From Ascochyta rabiei (Eukaryota; Ascomycota; Dothideomycetes; Pleosporales; Didymellaceae), in contig NC_082423.1 in assembly GCF_004011695.2 (NCBI RefSeq), positions 868,001-932,000 on the forward strand: a stretch of 64,000 nucleotides of DNA, given 5' to 3'. The first letter of the stretch is position 1; the number at the start of each line of letters is the position of its first letter. The notes beneath the pieces are model-generated. The model was not told the DNA's origin and searched no databases. It saw nothing but the letters and a program-made list of their open reading frames with translations. Made by a program: the position numbers and the translations under genes. Of this stretch, positions 23,438 through 35,700 are shown piece by piece.

Positions 23438-24985
23438 ATTAATGCTCGTGCTGATAAGCACCGGAACGAATGTGTGGTGGTAGCGAGTGATGTATTGTCA
23501 ATTATCAATAGGTGTAAAGAGTGTTATTTTGGTTAGGCGAAATGCCTGGTAGATGCGCTGGAAACCGAGTAGCCATTACACTGGGCAGGCGCCGGGATAA
23601 ATGAGTTTGCATTCGGCCAAGGCTACCGTCTCACAAACCACAGTAGTGACATGTTGGACTCGTTTGTGGGCCCAGATCGAAAATCACCACCAGGCCCATG
23701 GCGGCCACTAGTCCCTGAGAGGGGGATTGCCAGGAGCTTATCAAAAGAGTGGGTCCATGGCTTTCGCGCTGGACGCAGCTGAGGAGAGCTGGGGAGTTCT
23801 GCGGCAGATCCACCTGAACCGGGTCGAGCCAAGCTGCCCTGTGAAAAGTTTCCTTGGTCGTGAGGCTGGTCCGTTCCGCAACGGGCAGGGCTCAACGAAC
23901 TAAAACCCACGTGTGGCTAACCAAGGAAGGCACTTGCAGCGATGGATTGACAAAAGCTGCGTCTGTCAGCGTAAGAAATGCATCGCGATGGACAACTTAG
24001 GGGCTGGACTCTGTGTGGATAGTTTGGGCCAGAGATGGTCGACCAGGTTGTAGTGGCTTTCTGCGGTGTTCCGAGTGGCTGTCTCTAGCCTGACGAACGT
24101 TCGGTGGTAGCCAGCGCCATGGCAGGCTAGCACCCCTGACTAGAGGTCGCTCTCCCGCTACAGTCGGCGTATTAATAGCAGACTTTCCTGAGCTGCGCAA
24201 GGTACGTACTACGCGGTAAATTTCAAATCGATAGTCTTACCGACTACGGAGCCGCAGCGTCGTTTCGCAGCCGGAGAGTCGCATAAATGCGGCAGAGAGC
24301 CTAGGTGGAGATTAGCCGTCCACTTCGACCTTCCTAAAGCTGCTGATGCTTGTGCCGTCTCGTGCAGCCCTGTATTGGAGCGCGTGCATATATGTATTGA
24401 CACTGTAGATAAGGCTGCTGCACCTTTTCGGGGACATTGTACGTTGCTGCGGTGCGATAAGCCAATGCAACAAGGGTGCGCTGACATGTCAATGCGGCAA
24501 GGGCGCCGCTTTAGGTTCAGTCTAGTGCCCCAACGCCAACAACGCCATGCTAGCTCCAACCTAGCGTTCCTTGCTGTTACGAAGATACGTAGTTGACTGC
24601 TGTATACGGTAAGACTGTTTAGAGTGGTTATATATTGGTCCAGGGTCCGCCTTTTAGTCGGCCAAATCGCTGCCAGGCGAACGCCTTCGCCTTGCCGAGA
24701 GCTGAGGGTATATGAAAACAGGGACCGATGCTACCAACTTGCGTGCACTTTGTTGGTCCAGCGTGTCGTCGTCCGCTCTGCACTGTTCAATCGACAAGGT
24801 GGCGATGCTCGGGGGGTTGAGACTTGTTGACTCTTGCATTCTGGAGCGTCGCAGTGCCGGACCGGAGATGCGCCCGGCGCTGCCGGTAAGACATGCTTGT
24901 AGGTGCGGCAGAGGAATACAGGGGAGAAACAGGGTTGCGCAAAGATAGGCGTGTCAACGAATGATGTAGTGTTTGTAGATCGAGG
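23438..24985. other. Spacer upstream of GT2 and downstream of MAD2
   Basis: A 1.5-kb stretch with no supported gene. It holds the GT2 promoter (left) and MAD2 3' flank (right). Frames present are short and lack motifs. Confidence 0.5.
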
Positions 24986-26131
24986 CTATTCCCCAAGCCT
25001 GGAGGGATCAGTCCCAACACATGTACCATGATATTGGACTCAACATACCTGTAGCTCACTAGCGTATCTACTCGGTGATTGCTCGAGCTGAAGCTTCTCA
25101 GCTGTACCTTTTCGCCGTTCTTGATCTCTTTGGCGTCGCTATCGCCCCACTCCAGAGGCACGTCCGAATCCGCATCGGCGTACACGAGCACATTGAAGGT
25201 GCAGTTGCCGTCAAGCATGGGCAGGAAAGTGACCGAGGCAGTGATTTGTCGAAAGACGGACTGAATCTCAGCCTGAATCTCGGTTTCCGTCTTCTCTTCT
25301 GGAACAGCCTCGCCCCCGCTTGGCACTAAGCGTTAGCGCGAGTGGGGCTCCCTTTGTCCTCGGTGCACTTACTCTGGAACCGAATTTTCTTGGTCGGTTG
25401 TAGTCTTGGACGATCTTGTCTTTGCGTTTTTCCCCAAGATCTGGACCTGCGGATACTTAGGACTGGCTTCGCTCATCAGCCTCGGGCGACACTCACGTCA
25501 AACTGCCAGCGCTCCACATGCTCGCCGGTTTCCTTGCTGGTGATGACGACGACCAGCTTGGTGATTTTGCCGCCGTACATCCACTCCTTGAGCTGCGACA
25601 TGATCTTCTTGATGTATGCCTTGACTTGGTCGTCGGCCGTCACTGCGTGCGTTAGTGATGGAGGTTGTTAGCGGCGCGCAACGGTCCACACACCCATCAT
25701 GGTCAGTCCATATTTTTTGACTCTGTGCGCCGTCAGAAGGTGCCACAGCCGGTAGCCACAGTGCGATGCACTCACGCGGTGAAGTCTTCTGCAGGGTAGA
25801 CGCCTCGTTGGAACCTACAGCGGTAAGTTGCGGTCTAGGGGTGCGGACCCTAGCGTGGCTTACAGAATGGTGTTGATAGAGTACTCGAACTGTGGTAGCG
25901 ACGGTGAGTCTTGGTGCAGCGGACGCGGTCGTGGGGAGGCAGACTTACGAATTCGTTGACGATTTTGGAGGAGCCCTTGAGAGCCAGCTTGTGCACCTTT
26001 GCACCGTCGGTCTTGGACGACTTTGATTTTGACTTGGAGGTCGACTTTGACGAGGTTGATGCCGAGGCTGATGCTGGTTTCGAAGTTGACGAGGCGGTCT
26101 TGGAAGACCTGGTGGTCCTTGGCTCGGACAT
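24986..26131 (-). CDS. MAD2: Spindle assembly checkpoint protein Mad2 (HORMA domain), 8 exons
   Basis: Exons: 25949-26131, 25864-25889, 25776-25814, 25694-25722, 25497-25642, 25373-25446, 25049-25318 and 24986-24998; the seven introns are 49-59 nt and the product has 259 residues. Mad2 binds Mad1 at unattached kinetochores and Cdc20 in the mitotic checkpoint complex, holding APC/C inactive. HORMA landmarks: GSSKIVNEFFEYSINTILFQ (helix A), RGVYPAEDF, KYGLTMMVT, VKAYIKKIMSQLKEWMYGGK, KLVVVITSKETGEHVERWQF, then RQITASVTFLPML, and the C-terminal safety-belt region ending HRVDTLVSYRLGE. Human and budding yeast Mad2 have about 200 residues; the extra length is an N-terminal Ser/Lys/Thr-rich extension (residues 1-48) and an acidic Glu/Thr loop before the Cdc20-binding half. 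The last exon (13 nt) and the penultimate acceptor are the least certain parts. Confidence 0.92.
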
Positions 26132-26567
26132 GTTTGGGGTGTGGTGGCAGTCAATGGGCGGCGTTGGGTGTGGAGGTGGGTTGTTTATGGGGAGGCTGTT
26201 GACGCGGCAACTTGACCTGGGGGCAGGAGGGCAGTCTGCGCCGGTGAACAGCAAGGACGCGGTAGGTTGCAGGAATGGGACGGCGTAGGGTCAGAGCACG
26301 TGAGGTCGAGGCTGGTAGACAGATGCGGCGTAGTGGTGAGTGGGGACAGGACGGTGCAGTGAGAGAAGGCGTGGGCGTGGGCGTGGGCGTGGATGGGGCT
26401 GATTAGATAAGGAACGCCGGGCTGAAGCTTTTCCAGACGAGCTCGACGACGACGACTACGACTTCAGTGCCAGTGCCAGTGCCAGTGCCATACTAACGTG
26501 CCCACTGCCCACTGCCCACTGCCTACTGCCAACAGCCACGCATCGTTGTCTGGTCTCATGCCCACCC
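26132..26567. promoter_or_regulatory. Bidirectional promoter region MAD2 / GUF1
   Basis: MAD2 starts leftwards at 26131 and GUF1 rightwards at 26568, so this 436-bp spacer must hold both start regions. It contains short tandem repeats: GTGGGC units around 26369-26391, CAGTGC units around 26465-26491 and CCCACTG units around 26499-26522. No specific factor site is claimed. Confidence 0.55.
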
Positions 26568-28733
26568 ATGCGATCATGCGTCCGGACCGCGAGCAGCCTG
26601 GTGCAGGGCTGGCGGGCGCAGCGAGCGCGCCCTCATGGCTTGCTCTTGCCCAACACTCGACACGCCCATGGACACACCCATGGACGCGCACCCACACGCG
26701 GCGCCCTTGAGCGCCTCCCACCGCCACGGCAGGCCAGAGGGTACGCGCAGGCATTCCGCGCACCGTCGCACCTCGAGCGTCTCACTCCCCCACGGCTGGC
26801 CAGAGGGTACGCGCAGGCATTCCGCGCACCGTCGCACCTCGAGCGTCTCACTCCCCCACGGCTGGCCAGAGGGTACGCGCAGGCCTTCCGCGCACCGTCG
26901 GACCTCGAGAAACGCATCGCAGCCATCCCAATCGAGCGGTACCGCAACTTCTGCATCGTGGCGCACGTCGACCACGGCAAGAGCACGCTGTCGGACCGGC
27001 TGCTGGAGCTGACGGGCACCATCCAGCCCGGCGGCAACAAGCAGATCCTCGACCGGCTCGACGTGGAGCGCGAGCGCGGCATCACGGTCAAGGCGCAGAC
27101 GTGCACCATGCTCTACAACCACGCCGGCGCCGACTACCTGCTGCACCTCGTCGACACGCCCGGCCACGTCGACTTCCGCGCCGAGGTCTCGCGCAGCTAC
27201 GCCTCGTGCGGCGGCGCCCTGCTGCTCGTCGACGCCAGCCAGGGCGTGCAGGCCCAGACGGTCGCCAACTTCTACCTCGCCTTCGCCCAGGGCCTGACCC
27301 TGCTGCCCGTCCTCAACAAGGTCGACCTGCCCCACGCCGACTCGCCGCGCGTGCTCGAGCAGATGCACGACACCTTCGAGCTCGACCCTGACGCCGCCGT
27401 GCTCGTCTCCGCCAAGACGGGCCTCAACGTCGCCGCCCTGCTGCCCGCCGTCGTCGACAGGATCCCCGCCCCCGTCGGCAACCTCGCCGCGCCCCTGCGC
27501 CTGCTGCTCGTCGACTCGTGGTACGACGTCTACAAGGGCGTCATCCTGCTCGTCCGCGTCTTCGACGGCCTCGTCCGCCCCGGCGACACGGTGCGCTCCT
27601 TCGCCACCGGCCTCAAGTACATCGTCGGCGAGGTCGGCATCATGTACCCGGACCCCACTCCGCAGACGGTCCTCAAGGCCGGCCAGGTCGGCTACATCCA
27701 CTTCAACCCGGGCATGAAGCGCAGCCAGGAGGCCAAGGTCGGCGACACCTACACCACCCTCGGCAGCGAGAAGCTCGTCGAGCCCTACCCCGGCTTCGAG
27801 GAGCCCAAGAGCATGGTCTTCGTCGCCGCCTTCCCCACCGACCAGGACAACTTCGAGCACCTCGAGGACAGCATCAACCAGATCATCCTCAACGACCGCT
27901 CCGTCACCCTGCAGAAGGAGTCGTCCGACGCCCTGGGCGCTGGCTGGCGCCTCGGCTTCCTCGGCACCCTCCACTGCTCCGTCTTCGAGGACCGACTGCG
28001 CCAGGAGCACGGCGCCAACATCATCATCACCCCGCCCTCGGTCCCCTTCAAGGTCTTCTGGCGCGACGGCACCGAGACCGTCATCACAAACCCAAACGAT
28101 TTCCCCGACGCTGACGAGTTCCACTTGCGCGTCCAGGAGGTCCACGAGCCCTACGTCCTGGCCACCATCACCATGCCCCAGGAGTACCTGGGCGAGGTCA
28201 TCAAACTGTGCGAAGGCAACCGCGGCATCCAAAGAGAACTCACCTTCTTCACCGCCACCCAGGTCATCCTCAAATACGACCTCCCGCTCTCCCACCTCGT
28301 CGACGACTTCTTCGGCAAGCTCAAGGGCAGCACAAAGGGCTACGCCAGCCTCGACTACGAAGACGCCGGCTTCCACCGCTCCAGCATCACCAAGCTCAAC
28401 CTCCTCGTCAACGGCTCCCCCGTCGATGCCGTCTCCCGCGTCCTGCACACGAGCCAGATCGACCGCGTCGGCCGCCTGTGGGTCGACAAGTTCAAGGAGC
28501 ACGTCGACCGCCAGATGTTCGAGGTCGTCATCCAAGCCGCCGCCGGCCGCCGCATCGTCGCCCGCGCCACCATCAAGCCCTTCCGCAAGGACGTCCTGGC
28601 TAAGCTGCACGCGAGCGATCTGTCGCGCCGAAGGAAGCTGCTCGAGAAGCAGAAGGAGGGCCGCAAGAAGCTGCGCGCCGTCGGCAACGTCGTGGTGGAG
28701 CAGGAAGCCTTCCAAAAGTTCTTGGCCAAGTAG
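26568..28733 (+). CDS. GUF1: Mitochondrial elongation factor 4 (LepA/Guf1 GTPase)
   Basis: A single exon of 721 residues. Guf1/EF4 is a ribosome-dependent GTPase that acts on mitochondrial ribosomes, promotes accurate translation and can back-translocate. GTPase motifs: AHVDHGKST (132-140), an RGIT switch I in [19 protein letters not shown] (G3) and NKVD (G4). LepA-specific parts follow ([24 protein letters not shown], the [12 protein letters not shown] loop) and the Lys/Arg-rich C-terminal domain ([21 protein letters not shown]). The leader is Arg-rich, as expected for mitochondrial import, but contains three tandem copies of a 22-residue unit at 47-112. The coding sequence is markedly GC-rich with C/G third positions, more so than neighbouring genes. 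Confidence 0.96.
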   Translation: MRSCVRTASSLVQGWRAQRARPHGLLLPNTRHAHGHTHGRAPTRGALERLPPPRQARGYAQAFRAPSHLERLTPPRLARGYAQAFRAPSHLERLTPPRLARGYAQAFRAPSDLEKRIAAIPIERYRNFCIVAHVDHGKSTLSDRLLELTGTIQPGGNKQILDRLDVERERGITVKAQTCTMLYNHAGADYLLHLVDTPGHVDFRAEVSRSYASCGGALLLVDASQGVQAQTVANFYLAFAQGLTLLPVLNKVDLPHADSPRVLEQMHDTFELDPDAAVLVSAKTGLNVAALLPAVVDRIPAPVGNLAAPLRLLLVDSWYDVYKGVILLVRVFDGLVRPGDTVRSFATGLKYIVGEVGIMYPDPTPQTVLKAGQVGYIHFNPGMKRSQEAKVGDTYTTLGSEKLVEPYPGFEEPKSMVFVAAFPTDQDNFEHLEDSINQIILNDRSVTLQKESSDALGAGWRLGFLGTLHCSVFEDRLRQEHGANIIITPPSVPFKVFWRDGTETVITNPNDFPDADEFHLRVQEVHEPYVLATITMPQEYLGEVIKLCEGNRGIQRELTFFTATQVILKYDLPLSHLVDDFFGKLKGSTKGYASLDYEDAGFHRSSITKLNLLVNGSPVDAVSRVLHTSQIDRVGRLWVDKFKEHVDRQMFEVVIQAAAGRRIVARATIKPFRKDVLAKLHASDLSRRRKLLEKQKEGRKKLRAVGNVVVEQEAFQKFLAK
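26706..26903 (+). repeat. Three in-frame 66-bp tandem repeats in the GUF1 leader
   Basis: Three 66-bp units encode LERL(P/T)PPR(Q/L)[12 protein letters not shown](H/D). Copies 1 and 2 differ at a few bases, and copy 3 differs from copy 2 only in its last part. They lie between the presumed import presequence start and the first GTPase motif. Confidence 0.9.
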
Positions 28734-28983
28734 ATGCCGTATGCTCGCTGCATGCATCTAGCTATCCACTGTACACTACTTGTTCGTATATATCCCCACA
28801 AAATAGACTGGTCTTGTAACCCTATCCGTTCTTAGCCTATCGAGCTGTCTCTACACATTCATTCCTGTCTTCTTTTAACACGCTGCTCTCTTTGTTTTCT
28901 GCTACTGTGATTAGGTAGACAACCTAGAAGCTGTTAGCTAAGTAGGTGCTGAGTTCTTGCTATATATGTGTATGTGTTGTATA

Positions 28984-29073
<90 letters not shown>

Positions 29074-29161
29074 TCACTACTATTACTACTACTACATCTC
29101 TTTATAGTAGAAATTAGTTTTACAACACCATTCAATCTAATTCAATGCTATCAAACCATCT
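28734..29161. repeat. Spacer with (CTA)n microsatellite
   Basis: Convergent 3' flanks of GUF1 and the MFS transporter. A nearly pure ACT/CTA trinucleotide array spans about 28983-29095 with a few interruptions at its right end. Transcript ends are expected on both sides; nothing else is recognised. Confidence 0.85.
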
Positions 29162-30988
29162 CTACACACCCATTTCCTCCTTCTCCTTCTCCGCTTTCTC
29201 CTCTAGAACCCCCCGCCGCCCCGTCTTCTCCGCCGCCCGCCGCTTCCGGCTGTCCAGCTTCTCCCGGTCCTCGCGCATCTGCCGAATCAGCCCGCTCTTC
29301 TCGCGGATCTTGCCCCCGTACCGGTAGAAGATGAGCGGGATGGGGATGAGTGCGAATTCGATCAGGGAGAGCATCGTTGCGGACCAGTGCGGGCCGAGGG
29401 ATGCGTACCTGGTGGGGGGGTGAGCGAGCATGTAGAGGACGCCATGTCCGGGGACTTACATCTTGGGGCCTGCAAGGGGCAGCGCGCCGCCCAGTGCGCT
29501 GCGCAGCACGGCGTTGCCGGCGAGCGCTGATGCGGCGTAGATGCCGTACGAGTTCACGAGGTAGTTGGACGCGTAGATGAAGACGCCGCAGTTGCCTGCG
29601 CCGAAGGGGACGCCCGCGAGAAGCGGTGCGATCCAGTGCACGTTCGGCGTGCACGTCCATGCGAAGATCATCTCGCCGACGGGGACGGCGACGGCGGCGA
29701 TGCACACGACGCTGACCATGGCTTCCGGGTACGGCTTCCCTGTCTCTGGGTCCTTGGGGTGCGCGTTGATCATCTTGCGGAGCAAGGGCTCGCTGACTAT
29801 GGTGCAGACTCCGCCGATGCCAATCCCCATGTACGACAGGCCTGTTAGCCCTGGTGACCAGCCGCGCAGCTCGGAGAAGACGATGGGGTACGATACGAAG
29901 CAGAGGTACAGCACGCCGTAGACGAGGGCGATGTAGACGTTCCAGAAGATGCAGATGGGTTCGTTGATGGCCATGGAGAGCGGGCGGTAAAGGTTCTCTC
30001 GCAGCATGGGCAGGAAGGCTTTCTTGTCGTCGTAGCGTGAGTGCCAACGGGAGTCGTTCTCTTCCTTTCGCTTCTTCGCAGATTTGGCGCGGAGCAGCGC
30101 TGGCGCGTAGGTTTCTTTGATGAGGAAGACTAGCAGCCAGGATGTTCCTGAGCCGATCATGACGACCCAGTTTGTCCATCGCCAGCCCAGGGCTTGATAC
30201 ACAAAACCACCCACCAAAGGTCCGATCACCGGTCCATTCATGGGCCCGAGCGACCAGATGCTAAAGGCGAGCGCGCGATAGTCATCACTGACAATGTCGG
30301 ACACGGTGCCTGGGGCGTTTGAAATCATGGCAGCGCCGGCGATGGCGCCGAAGAAGCGCACGACGAGGATTTGAGCCAGATTGTTGGACAACGCGCACGG
30401 TATGATCAGAACTGTGAACGTGGCAACAGCGATGAGGTAGACGGGTCTGCGGCCGTACATCTCGCTCAGAGGTGCGAGAAGAAGCGACCCACAGGCAAGC
30501 CCAGCCAGGTAGGTTGTGATACCGAGAACGATCAGCGTTTTGGAGTGGATGCCGAAGGTTGCCATCATGCCAGGAATACCGCTGGTGTAGCTTGTCGAAT
30601 ACATGACTACCACCAGGGTTGAGTAGCTCATGATGAATATGACAAAGGCCTTCTTAGCCATCGGCCAGTCCCGGGGGTTCTCGCCATCCTCAAAGTCAAT
30701 CTCATACCGTGGATCTGTAGTCATGTTGGTTGTAATGGTCGTGATGTGTGCCATGGACTTGTCACCTGGCTCCTCGAGGCCGGCATTGCGACTGAGAGAC
30801 TGGTGTATGGAGTTGACATCGTCCGCATCGCTGAGGGAGTCGGTTGATGCCGAAGAAATCGAAGAGTGATCATCCTCGCGCCGAGTCTCTTCGACATGCG
30901 ACTTTCTGGATGCATGAGATCTGACCGAAGGCGATGTCTCCTTGGCGGACGACGAGGCAACGGTGACTTCCTTGTCGTTGAAACCCAT
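29162..30988 (-). CDS. MFS drug/polyamine:H+ antiporter (DHA1-like)
   Basis: Exon 1 29460-30988 and exon 2 29162-29408, intron 29409-29459 (51 nt); 591 residues. The ATG at 30988 (MGFNDKEVTVASSS) is the first ATG; the frame upstream has none. A polar N-terminal region of about 120 residues ends at ENPRDWPMAKK, the usual entry to helix 1 in this family. Motif A is present as PLSEMYGRRPVYL between helices 2 and 3, and motif C as LGPMNGPVIGPLVGGFV in helix 5, which marks the antiporter group. The Lys/Arg/Glu-rich central loop and the NWPxxK-type entry match polyamine/fluconazole-type exporters (TPO1/FLU1 group). The plasma membrane is expected. The C-terminal tail is unusually rich in Arg, Lys and Glu (REDREKLDSRKRRAAEKT). 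Substrate cannot be told from sequence. Confidence 0.9.
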
Positions 30989-32742
30989 CCTGCCTTGTAG
31001 TCTTGAGTCTACGCTTACGGCGTCCGTCCGGCGATGAGTGGGCAACAGTAGTCACCCAGCGTTCATTGATGAGGCGCAAACGGACAGAATGAAATGTGAG
31101 GTTCGACGTAAAGAAAAGCTTTGTACCAGCGTTGCGCCAGTGTAACATCAGCCAGTGGCAGAATCCCTCGCTTCAGCGACGGCAAGAGTGCGGCATGCTT
31201 CCGCGTCTAGTGTAGCATCCCTCTGACACGGGAATAGCGATCCTTTGCCGTGTCGTCGCAGCGATTTGTTGGTTTGCAGGACATTGTGGACGCGCTGAGC
31301 CGTTTGCGGTGGCACCTTCCTCAGGGAGACAAATAGGATGTGCGACATGACTCGGTGTTGATTTGCTGGAGCGCGAACGCAGGATGAGCCAACGCAAGGC
31401 TGCCAACTCTTCGTATTAAATACCGACATTTGGGGTTATTCAGGAAACATGGGCTGTCTCTGGGTTGTGTGTATGAGATATTTGTAGTTCCTTTACCACT
31501 TGCAGTCTTGCTAGATGCAAATGAATCTGCTGGACTTCTGGTGTTTTGAGTATTGCGTGCTTGGGTGTGACACGTGGGAGAACGGAATTCACGAATGCCG
31601 TTGGTGATGACAACCCGGCTGACGACGTACATGAAGTGTTAGTCAAACGCCCTAGCAGCAATCAAGAAGCAGTATGCACATGATTGAAAAAGGAAAATCG
31701 CAGATAAGACGAGCATATCGAGTCAATAGAGAAAGAGAGACGAAAAAAGTGTGGGGAAAGCTAGCGCGACAGCAACCCCGCATCGCGTCCTTAAACCTCA
31801 GACCTCACCCCGTCACCATCAACGCGTCTTCGCTACTACAACGCAGATAAAAGCCATTGCATACAATGACTATGCCGACTCGAAAATCTTGTTCTACATT
31901 GACGCCAATCTTCGAGACTTGGCTTGACAACCGCCTACATCTACCAGGTTAGAGACAGGCACGATCAGCTCAAAGCGTAATGCCAGCGCTGCGCTCACTT
32001 CATCAATATCCTACGCAGCCTGCCATATGCAAGCGAGGCTTGTGTTGTCTCCAAATTCTGTGGATAGACAATCACGCGTCGTTCACTCGCTCCATGATGA
32101 AATGCGAAGCCGCTGTTAACGCAACGGCTCGCATCAGGGCTTGCATCTCTGTCTTATCTGTAAGGAAGTAAGTTTCGAATAGCAGCAAACGTTTCTACCC
32201 AGTCTCACTTCACCTTGGTTCATTTACGGTCATTTCTACAAGAGCATGCTGCGCGCTGGTCGTACTTCAACTCCTACTACTTTATTAGCAAGTCGTCGGC
32301 AATCGCCGTTTTTTCCTTTTAATTTTCAACGTTCTCTCAAAATATTCACACTGTAAGTACTACTTTGAACGATATGTTCTTTAGTGCGGCGCAGTATGCT
32401 GGTGGGCATTGAAGGCGGTGAGATGAGGACGCCTTTGCGGAGCAAGGATGACTCTACGAGCTTGCAGACCAATGCAAGCTCATTATTGTTGTTTGCAGAG
32501 AACAGTCAAAGGTTGTTATTCACGGTGAAGGGCACCTGCGCGTTGCCGTCCCCGTCGCCAAGCCTGGTGGCTACCCGAGCGATGTGTTGCCGCGCGCATA
32601 CTTTCATCTTGTTTGCCAGCTTCACGGTGCCCCGCCATCATCTCAACACCTGTCAGCTCCTCAACTTCTGCCTTCAAACCATTCTTGTCCACGACCATTT
32701 CTCTCACCCCGGAGCCTTTTGACGGCGACCTGCACAGCCAAA
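30989..32742. promoter_or_regulatory. Divergent intergenic region, MFS antiporter / giant DUF3638 gene
   Basis: This 1.75-kb region separates divergent starts at 30988 (minus) and 32743 (plus). The frames in it are short and have no motifs. The last 400 bases may include the giant gene's 5' leader, since a GTAAGT is seen at 32353, but no leader intron can be proven. Confidence 0.5.
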
Positions 32743-35700
32743 ATGGCTCCAGGTCAGTTGTCGTTTAACGAGCAGCTCTACAACCATATTGCGCTACCAC
32801 GCAACGTGCCGGGCCACGAAGACAAGAACCTACGCCAACTCGAATCGGCGCTGCTTACGCGCCTGATTGACGCAACTCGTTTTCTGAGCACTCATGTTGT
32901 ACCTGAACATCAGCATCACGTCCGCGCTCTGGGCGATTCGCTCACCGCCTGTCAGTCACTGAACATTGACGGAACCACCACGAAGCCGGCTCTGCTTAGA
33001 GAGCTTCGGAATTTGCATCCTGAGCGAATGCTCATCTTGCATGTCTCTGCTCAGAACAGCGGCCTTCTTATCTACAATCACTACACGTAAGTACACGCTT
33101 CTGTTTCGATATGCTCGATATTGACACAACCAGTGAAACCAACGAGCGCCAAGTTGTATTTGAAGCTTTCGAAGCCACTCCAACGTCCGAGCAAGTCCTC
33201 GCAACGAAGAACGCTTTGCTGCGAGACTTTCCGGGTTGCGCAGTTGCAGTTCCACACACGACCATCCTCGAAGAGACCTTCCAAGACAGTTTGTCGTCAT
33301 TTCTGCAGCAAATCTCTAGCGAATATGTTACCAGGTTCTCTTCAGTCACCTACAAGGCGGCCGCGCCGCTACCAGAGATCCGTGACACCAGCAATCCTGC
33401 GCTCGTTACAGGCTTGCTGATGACGATACTGGAAGCCAACGGTATCGCTGCAACTGTACCTGTCCTGCGGAAACGCGTACGAGATACCGTCATGTTTGAT
33501 CAGGCCCATAAGCCATGGAGGCGATCACCCTTCTACCTTGTTGTTCGTGTCGCAATGCAGCGCTGCTTGTACAAGCAGCACGGAGCCGATGTCGGAAGAC
33601 TGTACTACAAGACCATCATGTGCTTGATGCTGCGACAGTTCTTGGAGGATGCTCTGAGGAGGATACCTTTCGAGTCGGTCTCTCTTCTGCGCCAAAAATT
33701 GGGCCGCCGACTTGCCAAGCTTGCGAGCGACAAGGCCGCAATCACTGGACGTTTCAATTCATTGGTTGTGTCCACTCTCTCTACGCTCGAGCCCAGCTTC
33801 GAAACCACTATACGCACTACTGGAGGGTGGCTGAAAGCAACATGGCGCAACTACAAAAGCACGCATGAGCGCTTCATTCCTGAATTCAGACCGAATGTTC
33901 CTGCCGGAGCACTGAACTTGCGGCTTTCCAACAGTTATCCTGCACTTTCCCGAATCCTCGCAAACCAGTCGATGCAGGTCCACACCCCTCAGCGTACTCC
34001 AGATGAGCTGCTCGCACAATACGAAAAGTCCGCTGCTTCTGTAAAGCCATACATGTACGCGGCACGCTCACACATTCAAATCTCGCAGCACCACACGAAG
34101 GTCATCGAGCCTGCAAAACACCCTGATACTTCAGGCCATCCTCGCATCATAGAGTTGAGCGATGTCATCCATAACTATATTCACCAAATCCAAACCTCGC
34201 CTGAGGGTTATCCAGACCAGAAGAGCCGCATGCTTTTGCATCTGATGGAGCTGTGGGTATTGATGGACAAGGAAGCAGCGGTTTGCTATCCGCTTCTTTT
34301 GGACTATGATTCTGGTTTTGACTCCGACCTGCTGGATCCTATTCAGCTACTTTCATTGGAAGACTTGGTACGGGTCCAACAAGTACAAGCCCACATCAGC
34401 AAACGACACCGTGAGCGCCATGGCATGCGTTGTAGGACTGTCTTCGATGATCCTGCTGACGACTGCTTTGCCGCGAGATACTTTGATGAATACGACACGC
34501 TGGGACAGTTGCTACGTCTCGAGATTGAGAGCCATGCTGAAGAGCAGCGTACAAATAAAGAAGCGGAATGGGAAGAGAAGAGTTCACTTCACGCGGAGAC
34601 AATCAGAAAGCGAGATGAAACCGCTTGCGTCTATGAAGATGTGCCGCACAGGTACATACCCGGCGTCACCGAGTCCAAGCATCGCCTGCCGTGTGAGTGG
34701 CACACTCTTCACGATGAAGCCAAGAACATTAAGATTCGGATCTTTGAGTATCCTCTACCAAGCTACGAGCCTGCTGCCAAGGCAGCCATGTTTGAGCTGA
34801 GGTGTCCAGACTCTTTTGCTGCCTACAGAAACGCCACATGGTCCATTTTGTTGACCATCTGCTGCCCATCGCCTGCACTTAAGCCTGACAGGGTCTCGCT
34901 CCTCCGAGAATACTCTCAACTTCAGCTGTATGCCAATGACTCCAACTGCGAGATTACCCTTGCATCTGAGAAGAAGGCTTTCTTGGAGACGCATTATGCG
35001 GGTTGGAGGTTTCCGTTGGAGCTACGAGATGTGATCTACACTTGCGGGCTGAAACCAAGGTACTACGACAGCTCCAGTCAGTCTTGGACGGGTGCACGTG
35101 GCAAGGCTTCATTGTGGCACCATTTCCCTCTGATGCTAGCGATTGACTCTCCATATCGGATTCTTCAGCCAACATACTCTGATTGGCCTACGTCGAATGA
35201 GATCCAAGCAAGTCAAGCCGATTGTCCCGCAGATATCAGCGCTCACGAGTTTTTGGCTTGGCAAGGACTTCTGGTAGGCACACATACAAGGTGGCTGGAT
35301 CTGATCCGCGAATTGGGCTCCACTAATCTCAACTTTTCCGCCGATACTACGTGGGTGCTCATCGTACGCCTGGTTCTTCAAGTAGGCCCTGCTTCTACGA
35401 ATGTCGATCCCGAACGAGATGTGCATAGTGCACTTCTCGACGACACTCTGTGTTCGAGACTGCTGCAACAGATTCAGCAGCGTCTGGACGCGATTGATCG
35501 CAATTGGCGTGAGCCAGTACAGATGGACATTCTCATTATCATCCTACTGAAAGTCGTTTTACTCTCTAGCTCCGACAACATACGCCAGAAAGCTGCAGCA
35601 CTGCTGCTGCAAGCGCGGAACGCGACTGACCTATGGCGCTTTGAATTGCAAACTGTTGTCACTAGCGATGCCAAAATGAGACCATTCGCAGTCTGGGCAT

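Noticed and set aside
26574..28757. 727-codon minus-strand frame opposite GUF1
   Set aside because: GUF1 on the plus strand has all GTPase motifs; the opposite frame is open only because of extreme third-position GC.
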